Assembly: GCF_014642915.1 (NCBI RefSeq)
Contig: NZ_BMJE01000004.1
Coordinates: 352,697-416,696 of the forward strand
From: Flavobacterium suaedae
Lineage (GTDB): Bacteria > Bacteroidota > Bacteroidia > Flavobacteriales > Flavobacteriaceae
Reading direction: 5' to 3'
Length of the DNA: 64,000 nucleotides
Position 1 is the stretch's first letter. The number at the start of each line of letters is the position of its first letter. Made by a program: the position numbers and the translations under genes. Below are positions 36,541 through 46,292 of the stretch, in pieces. The notes under the pieces are model-generated. The model was given only the letters and a program-made list of their open reading frames with translations, was not told where the DNA came from and searched no databases.

Positions 36541-37728
36541 TTATACTCTCACCACTTTTGCTTTTACAGTTTTTTTATTTTTCCTTCCCAACCAAATCAT
36601 AAAGCCTGTTACGGGTAGCATTCCGCAAATAAAACTGGCTATAAAAGCAATTATTTTTCCGGGTATACCCAGTATAGCTCCAACGTGTATATCGTAGTTA
36701 GCGGTAACAACTTTTTCTCCGAAGTTTTTATCATCATGCGTGCGTTCCAGTAAAAACTCTCCCGTATATTGGTTGAACTGCATATTATGCGTTTTATAAT
36801 ATACACCGGGATTTTGCTGTACATACACATCAATAACCCCTGTGCTGTAGGCAGGTAGTGTAAAACGGTAAGCACTGGCAGTAGCGTGGCGCTCTTTTGT
36901 CATAAAGTAAGCCTTGTCCAGTGCTGTTTCCTTATTTCCTTCACTAATTACAGATGTTTCTTTTTTAATGTCAGGGTATACCGTAGTGCCTGAAGTAGCT
37001 ATATATACTAATGCTTTAAACCAGAAAAAGGAGAATACCATACCTGTAAAGGCAATAATTATGGCAATAGTACTAATGTAAAAGCCAAGAATGTTGTGCA
37101 GATCGTAGTTTTTTCTTCTCCATTTAGTAGAGTCTTTCCACTTAAATGAGAAACGTTGTTTTCTGGCTGCTTTGTTTTTTGGCCACCACAGTATTATACC
37201 TGTAATAAGCATAAAAACAAAAATGAAAGTAGCCCAGCCTATTATAGGTTGCCCTATTTCGGTTTTAAGCAGAAAGCTCCAGTGCAGCATTTTTACAATA
37301 TGGAAAAAGTCGTTTTTTTCATCATAAATGCCTAAAACTTTGCCAGTATAAGGGTTTACGTATACAGAGTAGTATTGGTCTATAGTATCAAAATAGAAAA
37401 TAGAGTCACTATTTTCATTTTTATGGTAAACAGTAAATACAAATGCTTTTTCAGGTTCATTATAGGTTATTACATTACTTATTGGTTTGTCTGTACCTAT
37501 AGTTTGCTGGGTTGTTTTCCACAGCTGGCTAACAGGTAGTTTATCGTCTTTAACTTCCTGAACATACATTTCGTCATGTCTTAACCACTCTGTGATTTCC
37601 TGACTAAATACATAAATGCATCCTGTTACAGAGAGGAATAAAACGATAAGCCCTGAGGCTAACCCCAGCCAAAGGTGGACTTTACCAATGAATTTTTTAA
37701 AAGCACTTTTTTTCTTCTTCTTTGTCAT
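36541..37728 (-). CDS. PepSY-associated membrane protein (iron-uptake linked), second copy
   Basis: The 395-residue protein has four hydrophobic helices (about residues 18-40, 150-175, 205-235 and 345-370). Periplasmic PepSY-like stretches lie between them. It has the typical IGKVHLWLGLASGLIVLFLS start and conserved His in KMLHWSFLL and LHNILGFYI. Proteins of this type accompany siderophore receptors and are thought to reduce ferric siderophores or handle the iron released, with the His residues as possible haem ligands. The start shares one base with the stop of the paralogous gene upstream, so the two are coupled. The C-terminus is basic. Confidence 0.85.
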   Translation of the reverse strand: MTKKKKKSAFKKFIGKVHLWLGLASGLIVLFLSVTGCIYVFSQEITEWLRHDEMYVQEVKDDKLPVSQLWKTTQQTIGTDKPISNVITYNEPEKAFVFTVYHKNENSDSIFYFDTIDQYYSVYVNPYTGKVLGIYDEKNDFFHIVKMLHWSFLLKTEIGQPIIGWATFIFVFMLITGIILWWPKNKAARKQRFSFKWKDSTKWRRKNYDLHNILGFYISTIAIIIAFTGMVFSFFWFKALVYIATSGTTVYPDIKKETSVISEGNKETALDKAYFMTKERHATASAYRFTLPAYSTGVIDVYVQQNPGVYYKTHNMQFNQYTGEFLLERTHDDKNFGEKVVTANYDIHVGAILGIPGKIIAFIASFICGMLPVTGFMIWLGRKNKKTVKAKVVRV

Positions 37729-38840
37729 CAGGCTTTTTTCTTATTATTTCTGCCATACCACATAATAAATCCGGTTACAGGTAGCGCAGCAGCTAAAAGG
37801 CTTGCTGTAAAAGCTATTATTTTACCCCAAAAGCCTAGATATTGCCCGGTGTGTAATGCATAGCTCAGTTCCTGAAACTTTAACCCTGAACTTTTTTGTT
37901 CATACAGTTGTTTTTTCAATAACTCTCCTGTAACAGGGTGGAAGTAAAGGTTAGACTGCTTTTCGTAATTAAGAGACTGCGGGTAAGCTCCCGTCATTAT
38001 AGCGTTTTTATTATCAGGCTTCCAAACAAAAAACATTTCACTATTTGGTTTCGCTTTCACAATTTCGGTAAATGCTATATCCAGAACAGGTGTATTGGTA
38101 GTTGCGGTAAGTGTGGTATCTACAATAGCTACTTCTTTTTCTTCAGGATATTCTGTACCTAAATTTCCTGCTTTATAGAAAGCTTCATGCATCCACTCAT
38201 AAGAGAATGATAACCCTGTTAAAGCTATAATTAAAGCTATTAGCGCAATGTAAAACCCTGTTACATTATGCCAGTCATAATTTACCCTTCTCCATTTTGC
38301 TTTCCATTTTATACGAAGCCTGTCTTTAAGGTGTTTTTTCTTTTTTGGCCACCATTGTATAACCCCCGTTATAAGCAGTATTACAAAAATAATAGTACTG
38401 ATACCTACTATTTGTTTTCCTATAGGCTCAGGCAGTAGAAGGTGCATGTGTATTTCCTCAATAACAGTAAAGAACTCTGTGGAAAGGTCTTCCCTGTAAA
38501 GAAACTTGCCACTATAAGGGTTAAAGTAAGCATAGTAATAAGTATCATTTTCAGCTTGTATTACCAGTGCAGGGCGTTCTTTACCTGCATAAAATACCAT
38601 TTGCTCTTCAGCATCAGGAAAAAGTTCCTGACTTTTTTGGTGCAGTACTGATGGTAATACAAAAGGCTTATTTTCTTTTTCAACTTTACGCCAGGAATAT
38701 AAAGCATCTTTTATTTCATCCTGAAAACAAAATATAGCTCCTGTAACAGCTACTATAAAGACAATAAGCCCGGAAACCAATCCGAGCCATTTATGGACTT
38801 GAAATGTCCATTTTTTAAGTTTGCTTTTCTTTCCTGCCAT
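37728..38840 (-). CDS. PepSY-associated membrane protein (iron-uptake linked), first copy
   Basis: The 370-residue paralogue starts at ATG 38840 (MAGKKSKLKKWTFQVHKWLG); an upstream ATG at 38867 would add a short hydrophobic extension. It has four helices and the same pattern as its neighbour: HKWLGLVSGLIVF at the N-terminus, then a His-rich EEIHMHLLLPE, and WHNVTGFYIALIAL. The domain is found beside TonB-dependent siderophore receptors, as it is here. The two copies may form a heterodimer. Reductase activity is inferred from the family. Confidence 0.85.
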   Translation of the reverse strand: MAGKKSKLKKWTFQVHKWLGLVSGLIVFIVAVTGAIFCFQDEIKDALYSWRKVEKENKPFVLPSVLHQKSQELFPDAEEQMVFYAGKERPALVIQAENDTYYYAYFNPYSGKFLYREDLSTEFFTVIEEIHMHLLLPEPIGKQIVGISTIIFVILLITGVIQWWPKKKKHLKDRLRIKWKAKWRRVNYDWHNVTGFYIALIALIIALTGLSFSYEWMHEAFYKAGNLGTEYPEEKEVAIVDTTLTATTNTPVLDIAFTEIVKAKPNSEMFFVWKPDNKNAIMTGAYPQSLNYEKQSNLYFHPVTGELLKKQLYEQKSSGLKFQELSYALHTGQYLGFWGKIIAFTASLLAAALPVTGFIMWYGRNNKKKA

Positions 38841-38862
38841 AGGTAGTAAAAAGAGAAAAGGA

Positions 38863-38893
38863 AACACCTGTATAAATAACTTATACAGGTGTT
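38863..38893 (-). other. Strong intercistronic hairpin between receptor and PepSY genes
   Basis: AACACCTGTATAA (38863-38875) pairs perfectly with TTATACAGGTGTT (38881-38893), a 13-bp stem with a 5-nt loop. On the reverse strand the stem is followed by TTCCTTTTC, a weak T tail. The hairpin sits just past the receptor stop codon, ahead of the PepSY genes, so it may partly end transcription or protect the receptor mRNA and lower the level of the downstream genes. Function inferred from position. Confidence 0.6.
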
Positions 38894-38903
38894 TTTTTAT
38901 TTA

Positions 38904-41366
38904 TTAAAACTTATAAGTAATGTTTGCCGCAAAGTTTCTTGGGTTTTGCGGGTTTATTGTACTCCAACCTTTGTAGTATTCTTTATCAGTTAAGTTGTTA
39001 AGTTTTAACGTAATGGTAAATGCATCTACATTATAAAATGCCGAAGCGTTTAGTACAGTATATTCCGGTAGTACAAAAGTTCCCGCTACATTTCGGTTAA
39101 ATATTTTGTTTTCGCTACCATAGTTACCACCAAAGCCTAAACCAAATCCATCAAGTTTACCACCTGTAAACCTGTAGCTTGCCCAAAGGTTAGCAAGGTT
39201 TTGCGGTCCTGCACTTTCAGGCCTTCTGCCTTTAAAGTCAGCGTCACCTTCAGTTAACTCACTATCGTTATAGCTGTAACCCGCTACAATGTTAAGCCCG
39301 TTTATAGGGTTTGCAGTAATAAATGTTTCAAAACCACTACTTTTTTGCTCACCATCCTGGAAGAAGCTAATCACATTGTCTTGTCTTATTGAGTAAACTT
39401 TATCACTCACTTCTATATTATAATAACTTAAAGTAGCAGCCAGTTTATTGTTAAGCAGGTTTAATTTAACTCCTCCTTCAAATTGCTTTGCATGCTCAGG
39501 CTTAAACGTGATTATTTCACTGCCATTTTCGCTAGGCGCCACATTACTGAAACCATCCATATAGTTAGCAAATAACGAAACCTTATCCATTACAGGTTGC
39601 CATACTAAACCGAATTTTGGCGAGTAAGCTGTTTGGTTATAATCATCAGAAAGATCTGTTATATCTCCTTTATTAGAGAAACGGTCAAGTCTTAAACTAA
39701 CCATTGCCGATAATGAAGGAAGCACATTAATTACATCAGATGCATAGGCGCTAAATATTTCTTCTTTTGTTTTGCTAGGGTTAATTTGAGAACCTGCTAA
39801 AATAGCATTCATACCTGCTTGAGAAAGTATACCTGAATCGTCACCTCCGTTAGGGTTACTGGCACCAAGTGCCCCTAATAATGTGTTGAATTTATCAATG
39901 TTGTTACCTATATAAACATAACCGTTACCAACGTATGCAGAGCTGTTGTTAACTACATTTCGATTAAAGTAATCAAAACCAACTACCATTCTGTTTCTTA
40001 TACCGGCTACTTTAAAGTCACCAATAAAGTTTTGTTGTAAATCGGTAGCGTAAGTTTTAGAATTTTGGTTGCTTACATAACGAGCGAATACAACTCCTTC
40101 TAATGATTCTCCTAATACAGTTTCACCTGTAGCAGTTGCTTCATACAGGTAAGAATAGAACCCATTTGATTTTGTACTTGTACTTGAAACTACTGTTTGA
40201 GAAGTCCACTCTTCAGAAAGTTTGTAGTTCATTTGTCCCTGAATGTTGAATGTAGGTGTTTCAATGTAAAGGTCATTACTTGTGTACGAACGGTAATTAT
40301 CATAACCCAATTCATCCATATTATTCGTTCTAAGTTCAGAACCTCTGTCTAAGAAAAGCATCGTTTGGTTAGTGCTTTTACCATTGTAGAACTCTGTATT
40401 TACAAAGAATGATAATCTGTCGTTAACTTCATATGAAAGTGAAGGTGCTACAAAGAATGATTTTTTAAATCCTGCATCTTGAAAGCTTTCCTGATTATGG
40501 TAGGCAGCATTAACACGTAAAGCAACTTTTCTTTCTGTGCTTAATGGTGTGTTTATGTCTACAGTATAACGGTTAAGCCCGTAGCTACCGCCTGTAAATG
40601 ATATATTACCTCCAAAAACATCATATGGCTTTTTGGTAGTAACATTTATAAGACCTCCGTATGATATTAAGCTACTACCGAATAATGTTCCTGAAGGACC
40701 TTTTATTACCTCAATTCGTTCAATATTTGCAGGGTCCGGGCTACCGTTAGAAAGGCTAGGTAAAGCATTAACCATAGTAGGCTGTACAGGGAAACCTCTA
40801 AGGGAGTAATAGCCTGCACCGTCATTACCTCTACCGGTTGATTCCCAAAGTTTATCAAGCCCGGGAACGTTTTTAAGTGCATCGTCAAAGTTTGTAACTA
40901 CCTGCTCTTTAAGTAACTCATTTGTAATAGTGTTATAAACCTGAGGGTTTTCAAGGTCTCTTAAAGGCATTTTAGATACGGTCACACTTTTGTTTCTGTT
41001 AAACTTGTTTGTTTTACCGTCAATCACAACTTCGTTAAGTTCTTCCTGACTTTCTGAAAGCGTGAAGTTTTTAGTTACAGTTTCTCCTGAAATAACAGTA
41101 ACATTATTTTCAATAGTAGTAATACCAACAGCAGAAACTCTTACTGTATAATTGCCCGGTTTTACATTTTTAATTTCATATTGACCTTTTGCATCAGTAT
41201 TAGTAGAGTAAAAAGTGCCAATTACCGCTACTGAAATGTTCTCAGCAGGAGTGTTGTCGCTAAGCTGTATTATACCTTTTATATTACCTGTTTGTTGTGC
41301 AAACATAAGTGCAGGAACAAGCATAAATAATAGTATAAATAACCTGTTAATATTAGATGTGTTCAT
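38904..41366 (-). CDS. TonB-dependent siderophore receptor
   Basis: The 820-residue outer-membrane protein has a signal peptide (1-23). A carboxypeptidase-regulatory-like beta domain (about 25-110) common in Bacteroidota receptors follows. The plug domain (about 125-245) contains GYYSLRGFPVQPTM and ERIEVIKGPSGTLFGS. A 22-strand barrel ends in the usual aromatic terminus (ITYKF). The plug pattern is that of FhuA/FhuE-type ferric siderophore receptors. It uses TonB energy to import iron chelates. Two PepSY membrane proteins follow in the operon. A consensus promoter lies 30 nt upstream. An A+T-rich TTTAGAATAAATTAAA just above it could be a Fur site, but the match is weak. Confidence 0.92.
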   Translation of the reverse strand: MNTSNINRLFILLFMLVPALMFAQQTGNIKGIIQLSDNTPAENISVAVIGTFYSTNTDAKGQYEIKNVKPGNYTVRVSAVGITTIENNVTVISGETVTKNFTLSESQEELNEVVIDGKTNKFNRNKSVTVSKMPLRDLENPQVYNTITNELLKEQVVTNFDDALKNVPGLDKLWESTGRGNDGAGYYSLRGFPVQPTMVNALPSLSNGSPDPANIERIEVIKGPSGTLFGSSLISYGGLINVTTKKPYDVFGGNISFTGGSYGLNRYTVDINTPLSTERKVALRVNAAYHNQESFQDAGFKKSFFVAPSLSYEVNDRLSFFVNTEFYNGKSTNQTMLFLDRGSELRTNNMDELGYDNYRSYTSNDLYIETPTFNIQGQMNYKLSEEWTSQTVVSSTSTKSNGFYSYLYEATATGETVLGESLEGVVFARYVSNQNSKTYATDLQQNFIGDFKVAGIRNRMVVGFDYFNRNVVNNSSAYVGNGYVYIGNNIDKFNTLLGALGASNPNGGDDSGILSQAGMNAILAGSQINPSKTKEEIFSAYASDVINVLPSLSAMVSLRLDRFSNKGDITDLSDDYNQTAYSPKFGLVWQPVMDKVSLFANYMDGFSNVAPSENGSEIITFKPEHAKQFEGGVKLNLLNNKLAATLSYYNIEVSDKVYSIRQDNVISFFQDGEQKSSGFETFITANPINGLNIVAGYSYNDSELTEGDADFKGRRPESAGPQNLANLWASYRFTGGKLDGFGLGFGGNYGSENKIFNRNVAGTFVLPEYTVLNASAFYNVDAFTITLKLNNLTDKEYYKGWSTINPQNPRNFAANITYKF

Positions 41367-41397
41367 AAATGCAGTTAATAATTAAATTTATCGGGTG

Positions 41398-41428
41398 CAA
41401 AGGTAATAGTCAATATTATAGCAGACAA
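41398..41428 (-). promoter_or_regulatory. Bacteroidota-type promoter of the siderophore receptor operon
   Basis: On the reverse strand TTG (41426-41428) and TACCTTTG (41398-41405, perfect) lie 20 nt apart. The -7 box ends 31 nt before the ATG at 41366. Confidence 0.65.
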
Positions 41429-41561
41429 GTTATTTTAATTTATTCTAAATAAAACTCTATTTCGTTCTTTTTACTACGATATATGAAAAAAAAGCAAGAT
41501 TTATATAGTAAATAATTATTGATGTGTGGAAAATGTTAATAACTGTTAAAATTTTTAGTAT

Positions 41562-41598
41562 AAAAAAAAGCCGGTCTCAATTTTTAGAAACCGACTTT
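41562..41598 (-). terminator. Intrinsic terminator of the RND efflux operon
   Basis: On the reverse strand AAAAGTCGGTTTC and GAGACCGGCTTTT form a stem with two mismatches, followed by a run of T. It lies 27 nt after the permease stop codon. The rest of the gap from 41367 to 41624 holds only the receptor promoter. Confidence 0.7.
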
Positions 41599-41624
41599 TA
41601 AACTTTTTTTATTCAATTTTGCTA

Positions 41625-44600
41625 TTATGCAGCTTCAGGCTTTCTTTTAAACCTGATTTTTATTTTATGTAATATATAGAACATAACAGGAACGATTACC
41701 AATGTTAAGAACGTAGCGAATATAAGTCCGTAAATAACTGTTTTGGCTAAAGGTCCCCAAAATATTACATTATCACCTCCAAAATATATTTTAGGGTCAT
41801 AATCTATAAATAATTCAAAGAAATCAATGTTTAAACCTATAGCCAGCGGAATAAGCCCCAATACTGTGGTTATAGCTGTTAACAATACAGGTCGTAAACG
41901 TGAGCGGCCACCTTCTACAATAATATCTCTATATTCTTCTTTTGTAAGTAATTCACCTTCCTCCATGCCCTTTTCGGCAAGTTTTCGGTCTATAAGTAAC
42001 TGCGTATAGTCAATAAGTACAATGGCGTTATTTACCACAATACCCGCGAGAGATATAATCCCCATCATTGTCATGATAATAATAAAGTCATCGCCGGATA
42101 TTGCCATACCCCAAAATACACCTCCGAAACTTAATAGTACCGAAACCATTATTATTACAGGCTTAGATACCGAATTGAATTGCGCAACCAGAATAAGCAA
42201 GATACCACCAACGGCTATAAGCAGGGCTTTTATAAGGAAGCTCATATTTTTAGCCTGCTCTTCTTGTTCTCCTGTAAAGGCATAGTTTATTCCGTCAGGT
42301 GTTTCATAATCAGTTAACTCACTTTTTAACTGTTGTACTATTTCGTTACCATTATACCCGTTTAATACATTAGAATATATAGTAATAATCCTTTTAAGGT
42401 TTTTTCTCTTAATTGTATTAAAAGTAACAGAGTTGCTAGGTTCACTAATAGCAGAAATAGGAACTTGCACTAATTGTCCTGTTGCCTGGTCGCGGAAGGT
42501 TACCGGCTGATTGTAAAGTATACTTTTATTATTACGTTGCTCTTCTTCCAGCCTTACGTTTATTTCATAATCATCTTTACCTTCCTTATAAGTAGAAATT
42601 TTCTCTCCGTATACTGATCTTCTTAATGTTTGCCCTACCTGACCTGATGTAATGCCCAGTTCTCCTGCTTTTTCTACATCCACAACTATATCAACGCCCG
42701 GTTTTTGTTTGTTTACGTCAACTTTAAGTTCTTCAATACCCTGTATGCTGGTATTATTTATAAAGTTGCGCATACGGTGCGCCTCTGCAAGCATCTGGTC
42801 GTAGTCTTCACCTGATATTTCAATATTAATAGGGTAACCTGCCGGAGGCCCTGCCTCATCTTTTTCTACAACTACCGATACTCCTGCATAACCTTTTACA
42901 GCTTTACGCACCTCTTCCATTACATCAAGGCTGTTTACTCCTTTACGGTATTTATACTCTCGTAATGTAAGGGTAACTTTACCACGGTGTGGCATTTCGT
43001 TTTGTGCTCCGCCTTCAGTGTTCGGGTTACCGGCACCTTCGCCAACTTGTGCAATGGCACTCTCTACCATATAGTTTTCACCGTCTTCTATATAGCGCTT
43101 GGCTACTTTATATACTTTTTCTTCTATAACTTTAGTAAAGGCATTAGTCTTATCAATATCAGTACCTTCCGGAAATTCGATATAAACCATAATTTGGTTA
43201 GGCTGGTTTTCCGGGAAGAAAAGTGTTTCAGGACCGCGTATTCCTACTGCAACAAAAGAAAGAATAAGTAAACCAAATGTACCGATGAAGAAAAGCCTTG
43301 GTTTGATTCCTGACAAGGCGAAATCTAAAAAGTTTTTATACTTGTTTTCTAACCAAACAAGCCCGTTATTTTGGAAGCGTTCAATTCTTTTTACTAATAC
43401 ATATTTATATAACCATAGCATTATTACAAAGAATATCATTAGGTTACCTATACCTTTTAGCGCTCCTGCTCCTGTACTTATTCCTGCCACTAATATTAAT
43501 ACACCTATAATTCCCAGAATAAGGCTCATGCGAATCATTTTTTTGCGAGACATCTCGTTTTCCTTCAGTTTCATGAAGTCAGACGTCAGCATGGCGTTAA
43601 TTATTAATGCCACAAATAATGATGAGCCTAATACTATAGAAAGTGTCATAGGGAAGTAAATCATGAATTTACCCATAGTTCCCGGCCATAACCCCAGCGG
43701 GAAGAAAGCTGCCAATGTAGTAGCTGTAGAAGCGATAATAGGCCATGCAATTTCTCCAATACCTTCAATAGCGGCTTTTTTACGGGACATACCCTGTGCC
43801 ATTAACGAGTAGACGTTTTCAACTACCACAATACCGTTATCTACCAACATACCCAGCCCCATAACCAGTGCGAATAGTACCATAGTGTTAAGAGTAATAC
43901 CCAGTGTTGCTAATATCATGTAGGACATAAGCATTGATAGCGGTATTGCTACACCAACAAATAGTGCATTACGCAGTCCTAAAAAGAACATTAATACTAT
44001 AACAACCAGTAGTACCCCGAATATAATATTGTTTACCAAGTCGTTTACCTGAGCAATAGTTCGGGTAGACTGGTCGTTAACATAGGTTATTTCCAACCCT
44101 TTAGGGAAGTAGTTTTCCTGTGCGTCTTTTACTATTTCTTTAAGCCCGTCTACGGCTTCAACCATATTTTTACCACTACGTTTTTTAATATCAAGCATTA
44201 CTACAGGTTCGCCATATTCACGGGCATAGGTAGTACGCTCTTTCTCTTTAAAAGTAATTGTGGCTATATCTTTAAGAAGTATTTTACCGCCTTGTTTTTT
44301 TACAACAATGTCTTCCAATTGCGAAGGTTCTTCTATTTCCCCAATAACACGGATGTTCTTTTTAATACCGTTACTGGTAACACTACCGCCCGAAATAGTT
44401 TTGTTTTCAAATTTTACGGCATTAATAATATCATCAAAGCTAACTTGCGCAGCAGCCATCTTGTACATGTCTACAGCAATTTCAACTTCTCTGTCATCAG
44501 CACCGCGAATGGCAGCTTCCTTTATTTGCGGTAAACGCTCTATGCGATCTTCCAGATATTCAGCAAACTCTTTTAACTGTACCGATGTAAAATCTCCTGT

Positions 44601-45077
44601 AAGGTTAACACCAAGTATCGGGAATTCTTCGGCAATGTTAAGGTCGAAAACGTTAGGTTCTACCTTAGCCCCACCATCAAGAGTAGGCCACTCTGAGTCT
44701 GATTTTACTAAGTCAACTTTATCCTTTACCTTTTGCTTGGCATTTTCTATGGTAATATCCTCTTCAAATTCCACCAGAATCATTGAATAATCTTCCAGTG
44801 TATTTGAAGTAATCTCTGTAACCCCCGAAATATTATTAAACTCTTCTTCCAGAGGCTTTGTTATCAGTTTCTCCACATCCTCAGCAGAGTTGCCGGGATT
44901 TAATGAACTAACATATATTTTAGTCTCTTTTATCTCGGGGAAACTTTCTCTCGGCATGGAATAGTAGGAGAGAAGTCCGCCTATGAAAATGATGGCAATG
45001 ATAACATATACCGTCATTTTATTATTTATTGCCCAGGTAGATATACCGAAGCTTTTTTCTATTTTTTTATTACTCAT
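41625..45077 (-). CDS. RND-family efflux permease (AcrB/HAE-type)
   Basis: The 1150-residue inner-membrane pump has a first helix at about 22-40, a periplasmic porter domain, helices 2-6 from about 345, and a second half with the same layout. The proton-relay region on helix 4 reads GLGMLVDNGIVVVEN, with D413 and N414; drug pumps often have two Asp at these positions, but Asp-Asn is common in Bacteroidota HAE members. It takes substrates from the periplasm or inner membrane and pushes them to the TolC channel. It is the last gene of the operon tetR-tolC-mfp-rnd, 33 nt after the fusion protein. Substrate unknown; drugs, lipids or sterol-like compounds are possible. Confidence 0.92.
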   Translation of the reverse strand: MSNKKIEKSFGISTWAINNKMTVYVIIAIIFIGGLLSYYSMPRESFPEIKETKIYVSSLNPGNSAEDVEKLITKPLEEEFNNISGVTEITSNTLEDYSMILVEFEEDITIENAKQKVKDKVDLVKSDSEWPTLDGGAKVEPNVFDLNIAEEFPILGVNLTGDFTSVQLKEFAEYLEDRIERLPQIKEAAIRGADDREVEIAVDMYKMAAAQVSFDDIINAVKFENKTISGGSVTSNGIKKNIRVIGEIEEPSQLEDIVVKKQGGKILLKDIATITFKEKERTTYAREYGEPVVMLDIKKRSGKNMVEAVDGLKEIVKDAQENYFPKGLEITYVNDQSTRTIAQVNDLVNNIIFGVLLVVIVLMFFLGLRNALFVGVAIPLSMLMSYMILATLGITLNTMVLFALVMGLGMLVDNGIVVVENVYSLMAQGMSRKKAAIEGIGEIAWPIIASTATTLAAFFPLGLWPGTMGKFMIYFPMTLSIVLGSSLFVALIINAMLTSDFMKLKENEMSRKKMIRMSLILGIIGVLILVAGISTGAGALKGIGNLMIFFVIMLWLYKYVLVKRIERFQNNGLVWLENKYKNFLDFALSGIKPRLFFIGTFGLLILSFVAVGIRGPETLFFPENQPNQIMVYIEFPEGTDIDKTNAFTKVIEEKVYKVAKRYIEDGENYMVESAIAQVGEGAGNPNTEGGAQNEMPHRGKVTLTLREYKYRKGVNSLDVMEEVRKAVKGYAGVSVVVEKDEAGPPAGYPINIEISGEDYDQMLAEAHRMRNFINNTSIQGIEELKVDVNKQKPGVDIVVDVEKAGELGITSGQVGQTLRRSVYGEKISTYKEGKDDYEINVRLEEEQRNNKSILYNQPVTFRDQATGQLVQVPISAISEPSNSVTFNTIKRKNLKRIITIYSNVLNGYNGNEIVQQLKSELTDYETPDGINYAFTGEQEEQAKNMSFLIKALLIAVGGILLILVAQFNSVSKPVIIMVSVLLSFGGVFWGMAISGDDFIIIMTMMGIISLAGIVVNNAIVLIDYTQLLIDRKLAEKGMEEGELLTKEEYRDIIVEGGRSRLRPVLLTAITTVLGLIPLAIGLNIDFFELFIDYDPKIYFGGDNVIFWGPLAKTVIYGLIFATFLTLVIVPVMFYILHKIKIRFKRKPEAA

Positions 45078-45110
45078 TTCGTCTTTTTAGTGTTTAGATG
45101 AGTTATAATA

Positions 45111-46274
45111 CTATTTAAGTTCTTCTACCGGGCTACCGTTTTCTACTGATTTGGCTCCGTCTGTAATTATTTTATCACCTACTTTTAAACCTGATTTTAT
45201 TTCGGTGTAAGCGCCGCTTGTGTATCCTGTTTCTACTTCTTTTTCTACCGCTACAGGTTGTTCTTCTCCTTCTTTATCTTCCAGTGTATAAACTACCAGC
45301 CTGCCGTTACCTTTTTGCTGCACTATGTTTTCAGGTATAAGTATGGCATCTTCGGTAGTATAGTCCAGTATTTTAAGAACAGCTACCTGGTTAGGGCGAA
45401 GTAAGTTTTCAGGGTTTGGTAGTGCTACTTCAATACTAAACGTTCTGTTGTTTGGGTTGATGAAGTTTCCTACCTGACGTATTTTACCTTCGTATGTTTT
45501 ACCTATAGATTTTATATAAACATCTACAGGAGCGTTAAGTTTAACACGCCCTATGTAATTTTCGGGTACTGTAGCGGAAACATACATATCGGTAAGGCTT
45601 ACTATACGGAATAGTTCCTGACCGGGAGCTACAACTTTACCCTGCTCTGTCATCACGTCATCAATAGTTCCTGAAAATGGAGCTCTCACTACTGTTTTTG
45701 CCAGTTGCGACTTTAATTGTGCTACTGCTTTTTGCTGACTTTCCAGAGATGTTTTTGCTTGTAAAAATTGTATTTCAGAACCTATTTTCTGGTCCCACAG
45801 TCTTTTCTGTCTGTCAAAAGTAGTTTGTGATAATGCCAGTTGCGTTTCTGCCTGTGCTACTTGGGCTGCAAGTCCGCCATCGTCAATGCGTGCCAGTACC
45901 TGACCTTTGGTTACTTTTTGCCCTGCTTTTACATTAAGTTGTTGTAAAACACCCGACATTTCAGGGTATATAACAATGTTCTTTTTAGTATCTACACTAC
46001 CCTGTATTTCTATATAGTGTTTAAATATAGTATCACTAAGAGTTATGGTTTTAACAAGAGGGAATTTCTTGTTAGGGTTTAATTCATCTAGAGCAGCGTC
46101 CAGAGAGTCCAGCTTCACGCTAAGTTCTTCATATTTTTTATGAATTTCCTCTCGGGCTTCTTTTATCTTTTTTGCGTCCTTTGTTTCAATTACTTCGTCA
46201 ACGTTCACGCTATCTCCGTTTCCGCAGGAAAAAAGTACAAGTGAAAGAGAAGTTATATATATTATTTTTTTCAT
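45111..46274 (-). CDS. RND efflux periplasmic adaptor (membrane fusion protein)
   Basis: The 387-residue lipoprotein has its lipobox Cys at C17 (VLFSCGNGD). It contains a coiled-coil start (about 35-65), a lipoyl-like half motif before and after a helical hairpin (about 95-190), and beta-barrel and membrane-proximal domains at the end. The hairpin docks to TolC. The second half motif is seen as VVRAPFSGTIDDVMTEQGKVV. No Asp run follows the Cys, which fits a periplasm-facing lipid anchor. It is encoded between the TolC-like gene (18 nt away) and the permease. Confidence 0.92.
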   Translation of the reverse strand: MKKIIYITSLSLVLFSCGNGDSVNVDEVIETKDAKKIKEAREEIHKKYEELSVKLDSLDAALDELNPNKKFPLVKTITLSDTIFKHYIEIQGSVDTKKNIVIYPEMSGVLQQLNVKAGQKVTKGQVLARIDDGGLAAQVAQAETQLALSQTTFDRQKRLWDQKIGSEIQFLQAKTSLESQQKAVAQLKSQLAKTVVRAPFSGTIDDVMTEQGKVVAPGQELFRIVSLTDMYVSATVPENYIGRVKLNAPVDVYIKSIGKTYEGKIRQVGNFINPNNRTFSIEVALPNPENLLRPNQVAVLKILDYTTEDAILIPENIVQQKGNGRLVVYTLEDKEGEEQPVAVEKEVETGYTSGAYTEIKSGLKVGDKIITDGAKSVENGSPVEELK

Positions 46275-46292
46275 TGCTATATTTTTTTCAGA

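Noticed and set aside
38863..38893. Forward-strand terminator
   Set aside because: The T-rich side faces forward, but no forward gene lies upstream; it is better seen as an element of the reverse-strand operon.
41432..41454. Fur box above the siderophore receptor
   Set aside because: Only a loose TTTA...TAAA symmetry is visible, which is expected by chance in such A+T-rich sequence.
44260..44790. Antisense frame of 176 codons inside the RND permease gene
   Set aside because: It is the mirror of a well-conserved coding region, and its translation has no coherent domain.
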